Source: Turicibacter sanguinis (GTDB lineage Bacteria > Bacillota_I > Bacilli_A > MOL361 > Turicibacteraceae). Taken from it: 64,000 bases of DNA. Below, in pieces: positions 60,767-64,000 of the stretch (the first letter of the stretch is position 1; every line of letters begins with the position of its first letter). The DNA lies in contig NZ_CP053187.1 in assembly GCF_013046825.1 (NCBI RefSeq), positions 919,501 to 983,500 of the forward strand, read 5' to 3'. The translations under genes and the position numbers were made by a program. The notes beneath the pieces are model-generated. The model saw only the letters and a program-made list of their open reading frames with translations, was not told the DNA's origin and made no database searches.

Positions 60767-60801
60767 TCTTTAAAAAAATTTAAATTAATTATTGAATCAT
60801 A

Positions 60802-61440
60802 CTATTTCGTGATTTCTAACAATGTATTAAGTTTCCCGAGATTGTTTTCTTCATCAGTAATAATTTTTTGAGCTAATTTAATAATTTCTTCATGATTGGT
60901 ATTCGCCAAAATCAAATTAGCAAATTTTTGTTCATAGTCTAAATAAACCACCATTTTATCTAAATAATCCTTATCGACAGTACCGGGTACATTTTCTCTA
61001 TCTATCTTTAAACTAATAATCATCTCATTATAGAGTTGATTGAACTGTTCAAGATATGCTGTTTCTTTTGTTTCATCAATCACAGGATCCTTTTCCATAG
61101 ATTTTAATAATTTTTCAATTGCTTTTATATGGTCTTTACTCGTTTTTACAACTATATTTACAACATCTTTTATTTTCTGGTTACTTCCATAACGAAGTTC
61201 AGACTTAGAAATCTCAACTCCAAATTGTTCATAAGGTAATATGTAAAATAAGAAATCTATATTTAAATCACCTGTTTTTTCTGTGTATTTAATTTTTTCC
61301 ATCATATTTTGATGAATAACCTCATATTTATCCAAGTAATCTATTTCTTTTAAATTCTTTACCTCGGTTGCATGACAATGCACCGTTGCTATAAACATCG
61401 TCATGATTACTACGAATATCCATTGAAATCTTTTTTTCAT
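60802..61440 (-). CDS. Secreted DUF305-like helical protein lacking the canonical histidines
   Basis: A 212-residue protein with a cleavable signal (MKKRFQWIFVVIMTMFIATV, ending HCHA). The mature part looks like two DUF305 (ferritin-like helical) units: FLFYILPYEQFGVEISKSEL (64-82) and YLDKMVVYLDYEQKFANLIL (159-178), each followed by a helix (e.g. KIKDVVNIVVKTSKDHIKAI). DUF305 normally has MIPHH at this position; here the His are Tyr-Glu, so the metal or substrate site seems lost. Role unknown. Confidence 0.65.
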   Translation of the reverse strand: MKKRFQWIFVVIMTMFIATVHCHATEVKNLKEIDYLDKYEVIHQNMMEKIKYTEKTGDLNIDFLFYILPYEQFGVEISKSELRYGSNQKIKDVVNIVVKTSKDHIKAIEKLLKSMEKDPVIDETKETAYLEQFNQLYNEMIISLKIDRENVPGTVDKDYLDKMVVYLDYEQKFANLILANTNHEEIIKLAQKIITDEENNLGKLNTLLEITK

Positions 61441-61833
61441 TTTTAAATCCTCCTACACAAATAACAAAATAAATTTTTTTGTCTGGGTTTCTTTTTTACC
61501 ACAATAATCAAAATCTAATGCTAGCTTTTGTGACCTCTCAACTTTCATCTTATTTATTATTTAAACTCGAAATAAAAACTATGCTATCCAATATTAAGTA
61601 AGAAAAAGATGTCGAACTTCTCTTTCAGATTCCTACAAATTTATCATTTCAAAAAAGCTATACTATATTTAATATTTTCACAAAATTATTTCCCAAAATA
61701 TTTTTTTCTTTTATAATACAACTTAAATACAAGTGTAAAACAAAACCATAGAATAAATCTATGAATGTTTTCTATAGTTTCGATGGTGTTTGAAGAATTT
61801 TTTCTCTGAAGTTGTTTAAAAATACTGTTTAAT

Positions 61834-62099
61834 ATGTTTAAGTATAGTGGTAGTATAGAAGAAAAAAATGAAGAAAAAATAAAAAAAGCAGCCTGGAAGG
61901 ATAAATGATAAAAAGTAAAAGAACTATCAAAGAAAAAAGATAGAAAAAGAAGGTTAGAAGAAAGATTCTATAAATAATGCTCCAGAAAGCATAAAAATAA
62001 AGAAAAATGAAGATTTTTATAAAAAATAGAGTTTATGTAAATTTCTAAAAATGATAGAAGAAACTAGTTCTGTTGAAGTAATAAATAAGAGTCAAAAAT
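61834..62099 (+). pseudogene. Possible decayed short gene in a purine-rich tract
   Basis: ATG 61834 opens MFKYSGSIEEKNEEKIKKAA to a TGA at 61906; beyond it KVKELSKKKDRKRRLEERFY continues in the same frame, and NNAPESIKIKKNEDFYKK appears in another. The strand is so purine-rich that chance open segments are expected, so the call is weak. Confidence 0.2.
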
Positions 62100-62267
62100 A
62101 AAAACTTAATGATACGTAATGAAAGTAATTCACCTATTTTAAATCAAACTTAATAATTAGGATCTTTTAAGACTAATTATCTTATAGTAAAAATAACTGT
62201 TTTTTCCTCATAAAAAATTATCGCTAATCGTATATAAATAATTAAAAAATAGTTTCATAAACGCCAT

Positions 62268-62309
62268 AATAAAAAGAAGCATTCAATTTACTGAATGCTT
62301 CTTTTTATT
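62268..62309. terminator. Orphan bidirectional terminator
   Basis: Eighteen-base perfect arms (AATAAAAAGAAGCATTCA / complement) with ATTTAC loop; no intact gene on either side within 700 bases. Confidence 0.7.
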
Positions 62310-62724
62310 GCAAATAGTCATTTTTATCCCGTATCAACGATTATCTTAGAATCATAACTTAAATAACTACTATATAAGATATTCTTAATTACTTTAATTT
62401 TACAGTCTATCTACCTGTTAAAAGAATAAAACACATTAATTTCTAGCTCTTAAATATGTCTCAATTAGTTTAAGATCTTTCTTATTTAAACGTATATTAT
62501 TTACAGTATTTTTGCTTCTCTTGTCTTTATTTACTACAGAATTCATTAAATTTAGCTATTTTCTATAAATCCCCATTGGTTCACTTTTCAATCTTATTTA
62601 TATACTTATACACATCTTTTTATAGTTATCAGTTTAATTATTTCGTTTTTTTTCAATTTTTCTTCATTAAATATTATTAATTTAAAATATATCTATTTGA
62701 TATTTTGGTGCTAGTATAGTTTTA

Positions 62725-62744
62725 TGGACACATTTAAGTTAAGT
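62725..62744. repeat. Left terminal inverted repeat of the IS3 element
   Basis: TGGACACATTTAAGTTAAGT; matches the right end at 17 of 20 positions. Confidence 0.8.
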
Positions 62745-62781
62745 CGTTAAAATAGACTTAATCATTAAAGGATGTGTCGAT

Positions 62782-63042
62782 ATGAAAAAATATAATACTG
62801 AATTTAAATCAATGATTGTTGAACTGTATAAGACTGGACGATCAGTGAAAGATTTAAGTCGTGAATATGGTGTGTCAGAAGTGACAATTTACAAATGGAT
62901 TAAACAGATTTCTCCAATTGCCTCAGTTAAGGATACAGAGATTACTCTGGAAGACATTAAACGTATGAAGCAAGAAATGTTACGTTTACAAGAGGAGAAT
63001 GAGATTTTAAAAAAGGCTATGACCATATTCGCGAGAAAGTAA
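62782..63042 (+). CDS. IS3-family transposase OrfA
   Basis: An 86-residue helix-turn-helix protein (KYNTEFKSMIVELYKTGRSV then REYGVSEVTIYKWIKQ) with a C-terminal leucine zipper (EMLRLQEENEILKKA). It binds the element ends. Near its end the sequence AAAAAAG (63009-63015) lies in the frame TTA-AAA-AAG, a -1 slippery site. AAGGATGTG precedes the ATG. Confidence 0.93.
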   Translation: MKKYNTEFKSMIVELYKTGRSVKDLSREYGVSEVTIYKWIKQISPIASVKDTEITLEDIKRMKQEMLRLQEENEILKKAMTIFARK

Positions 63043-63920
63043 GTCAATCTGAATTATGTCAGTTTATCGATCAGCATCGTTCAGAACATGATGTTAAGCA
63101 ACTTTGTGAGGTTTTAAATGTTCCAAGAAGTACTTTTTATCAATCTAAGCATCAAAGCGAGTCTAAGTGGAAACTTAAAAATCAACAACTGCTTGAACGT
63201 ATTAAGAAAATTTATTTTGAGAGCAAGCGTCGATACGGTGCCATTAAGGTACATCGTCAATTGCTTAAAGAAGGATTGTATGCCAGCTTGAAACGTATCC
63301 AACGCTTAATGAAATTAGCTGGATTAGCCTCTATTATTCAAAAGAAATACACCCCTTATAAACAATCTAAAGAACTTGTTCTAGAACGTGATAACATTCT
63401 AGAACAGGACTTTTCAACGACCTCAATTAACCAAAAATGGGTATCAGATATTACTTATATTCACGTTCAAGAAGAAGGTTGGTGCTATTTAGCATCAGTG
63501 ATGGATTTACATTCAAAAAAAATTATTGGTTATCACTTTTCTAAACAAATGACAACGGATATTATTGTTCAAGCTTTAAAAAATGCTTATATTTCTCAAA
63601 GACCTAAAGATGAGGTTATTCTTCATACTGATCTAGGCTCACAGTATACAAGCAAGGACTTTAAAGACTTAATTTCGGATCTGAATATCGTTCAGTCCTT
63701 TAGTCGTAAAGGGTGTCCTTACGATAATGCCTGCATTGAATCTTTCCATGCGACACTAAAGAAAGAAGAAGTGTATCAAACAGTCTATGTTACCTTTAAA
63801 CAAGCTAGAATGGCTTTATTTCAATACATAGAAGGCTGGTATAATCGCAAACGAATTCATGGAGCGATTGACTATTTGACTCCTGAAGAATGTGAGCAAC
63901 TTGCACGACAGACTGCTTAA
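63015..63920 (+). CDS. IS3-family transposase OrfB (catalytic part, made by -1 frameshift)
   Basis: A 301-residue frame beginning GYDHIREKVSQSELCQFIDQ directly after the slippery site and with no start codon near its beginning, so it is expected only as an OrfAB fusion of about 379 residues. HTH_21 (VPRSTFYQSKHQS, RRYGAIKVHRQLLKEG) precedes the rve integrase core: first Asp in WVSDITYIHV, second Asp in ILHTDLGSQYTS, and Glu in NACIESFHATLKKEE. The DDE triad is intact, so the IS may be active. Confidence 0.93.
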   Translation, partial: GYDHIREKVSQSELCQFIDQHRSEHDVKQLCEVLNVPRSTFYQSKHQSESKWKLKNQQLLERIKKIYFESKRRYGAIKVHRQLLKEGLYASLKRIQRLMKLAGLASIIQKKYTPYKQSKELVLERDNILEQDFSTTSINQKWVSDITYIHVQEEGWCYLASVMDLHSKKIIGYHFSKQMTTDIIVQALKNAYISQRPKDEVILHTDLGSQYTSKDFKDLISDLNIVQSFSRKGCPYDNACIESFHATLKKEEVYQTVYVTFKQARMALFQYIEGWYNRKRIHGAIDYLTPEECEQLARQTA

Positions 63921-63922
63921 AA

Positions 63923-63942
63923 ACTTAACTTTTTTGTGTCCA
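63923..63942. repeat. Right terminal inverted repeat of the IS3 element
   Basis: ACTTAACTTTTTTGTGTCCA, three bases after the orfB stop. Confidence 0.8.
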
Positions 63943-64000
63943 AAATATTGACCTAGATCCAATTTACAATCTACTAATATAAAACTAATTTGTGGATAAA

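Larger units (their letters stand above)
61441..62724. other. Long AT- and purine-rich region without intact genes
   Basis: About 1.3 kb. It has no intact frame. It holds a purine-rich tract (about 61855-62110), a perfect palindromic terminator at 62268-62309, and the left flank of the IS3 element. Confidence 0.5.
62725..63942 (+). mobile_element. IS3-family insertion sequence, apparently complete
   Basis: A 1218-base element. The ends are imperfect inverted repeats starting TGGACACA: left TGGACACATTTAAGTTAAGT (62725-62744) and right, read on the minus strand, TGGACACAAAAAAGTTAAGT (63942-63923). It contains orfA and orfB linked by an A6G slippery site. No clear target-site duplication is seen. 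IS150-like group by its transposase layout. Confidence 0.88.

Noticed and set aside
62718-63949. Target-site duplication of the IS3 element
   Set aside because: Flanks (AGTTTTA on the left, AAATATT on the right) do not give a convincing 3-4 base direct repeat.

Overview
The window looks like chromosome of a low-GC Firmicute. Intergenic DNA is very AT-rich, genes have strong GGAGG-type ribosome binding sites, and there are several lipoproteins with Firmicute lipoboxes, a cellobiose-type PTS, UppP, VanY/VanZ proteins, ECF sigma factors paired with membrane anti-sigma candidates, and CarD-like regulators. A Turicibacter/Erysipelotrichia-like host is a reasonable guess, but there is no rRNA or marker gene to prove it. 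No tRNA, rRNA, CRISPR array or prophage was seen. The only complete mobile element is one IS3-family insertion sequence at the right end.

Left third (1-20 kb): an ABC-F ATPase; small enzymes (EEP phosphatase, BltD-like acetyltransferase, GlcNAc-kinase-like ATPase); a CPBP protease downstream of a YbjQ gene and a previously unlisted 47-aa membrane protein; an AraC regulator followed by an HxlR gene remnant; a BFD ferredoxin; a SigY-like ECF operon; and a second YbjQ plus tiny membrane protein pair. Then come YebC and a run of about 116-bp structured repeats, a gene-poor AT-rich tract, VanZ, UppP, an M3 peptidase and a lipoprotein with a duplicated domain.

Middle (20-42 kb): a three-gene operon of ADP-ribosylglycohydrolase, PfkB-type kinase and PnuC, which reads as pyridine-nucleotide/ribose salvage. 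Next is a PTS locus (IIB, IIC, GH1 phospho-glycosidase, ROK kinase, IIA, ManA) next to a GntR regulator with a second ROK kinase; the presence of ManA hints at a mannose-containing beta-disaccharide. Then follow VanY, a divergent sigma/anti-sigma/VanZ operon, two tandem CarD-like paralogues, a cell-wall amidase, a two-component system with a lipoprotein, a pirin and an AbgT transporter.

Right third (41-64 kb): an M28-type peptidase whose usual catalytic Glu pair and one His are substituted, a YdeI-like protein, a Ugp-type ABC uptake operon with GDPD and HAD phosphatase but no ATPase, 5'-nucleotidase and other hydrolases, and a MerR/MATE divergent pair with a classic 19-bp-spacer promoter and an apparent CTG start. 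After an SH3 protein, an esterase and a ComEC-like metallo-beta-lactamase lipoprotein, the last 4 kb is decaying: a gene broken by stops and frameshifts, a DUF305-like protein without its histidines, a long purine-rich tract, and the IS3 element.

Most genes end in tight palindromic terminators that often contain the stop codons of two converging genes. All functional statements come from reading motifs by eye; no database search was possible.
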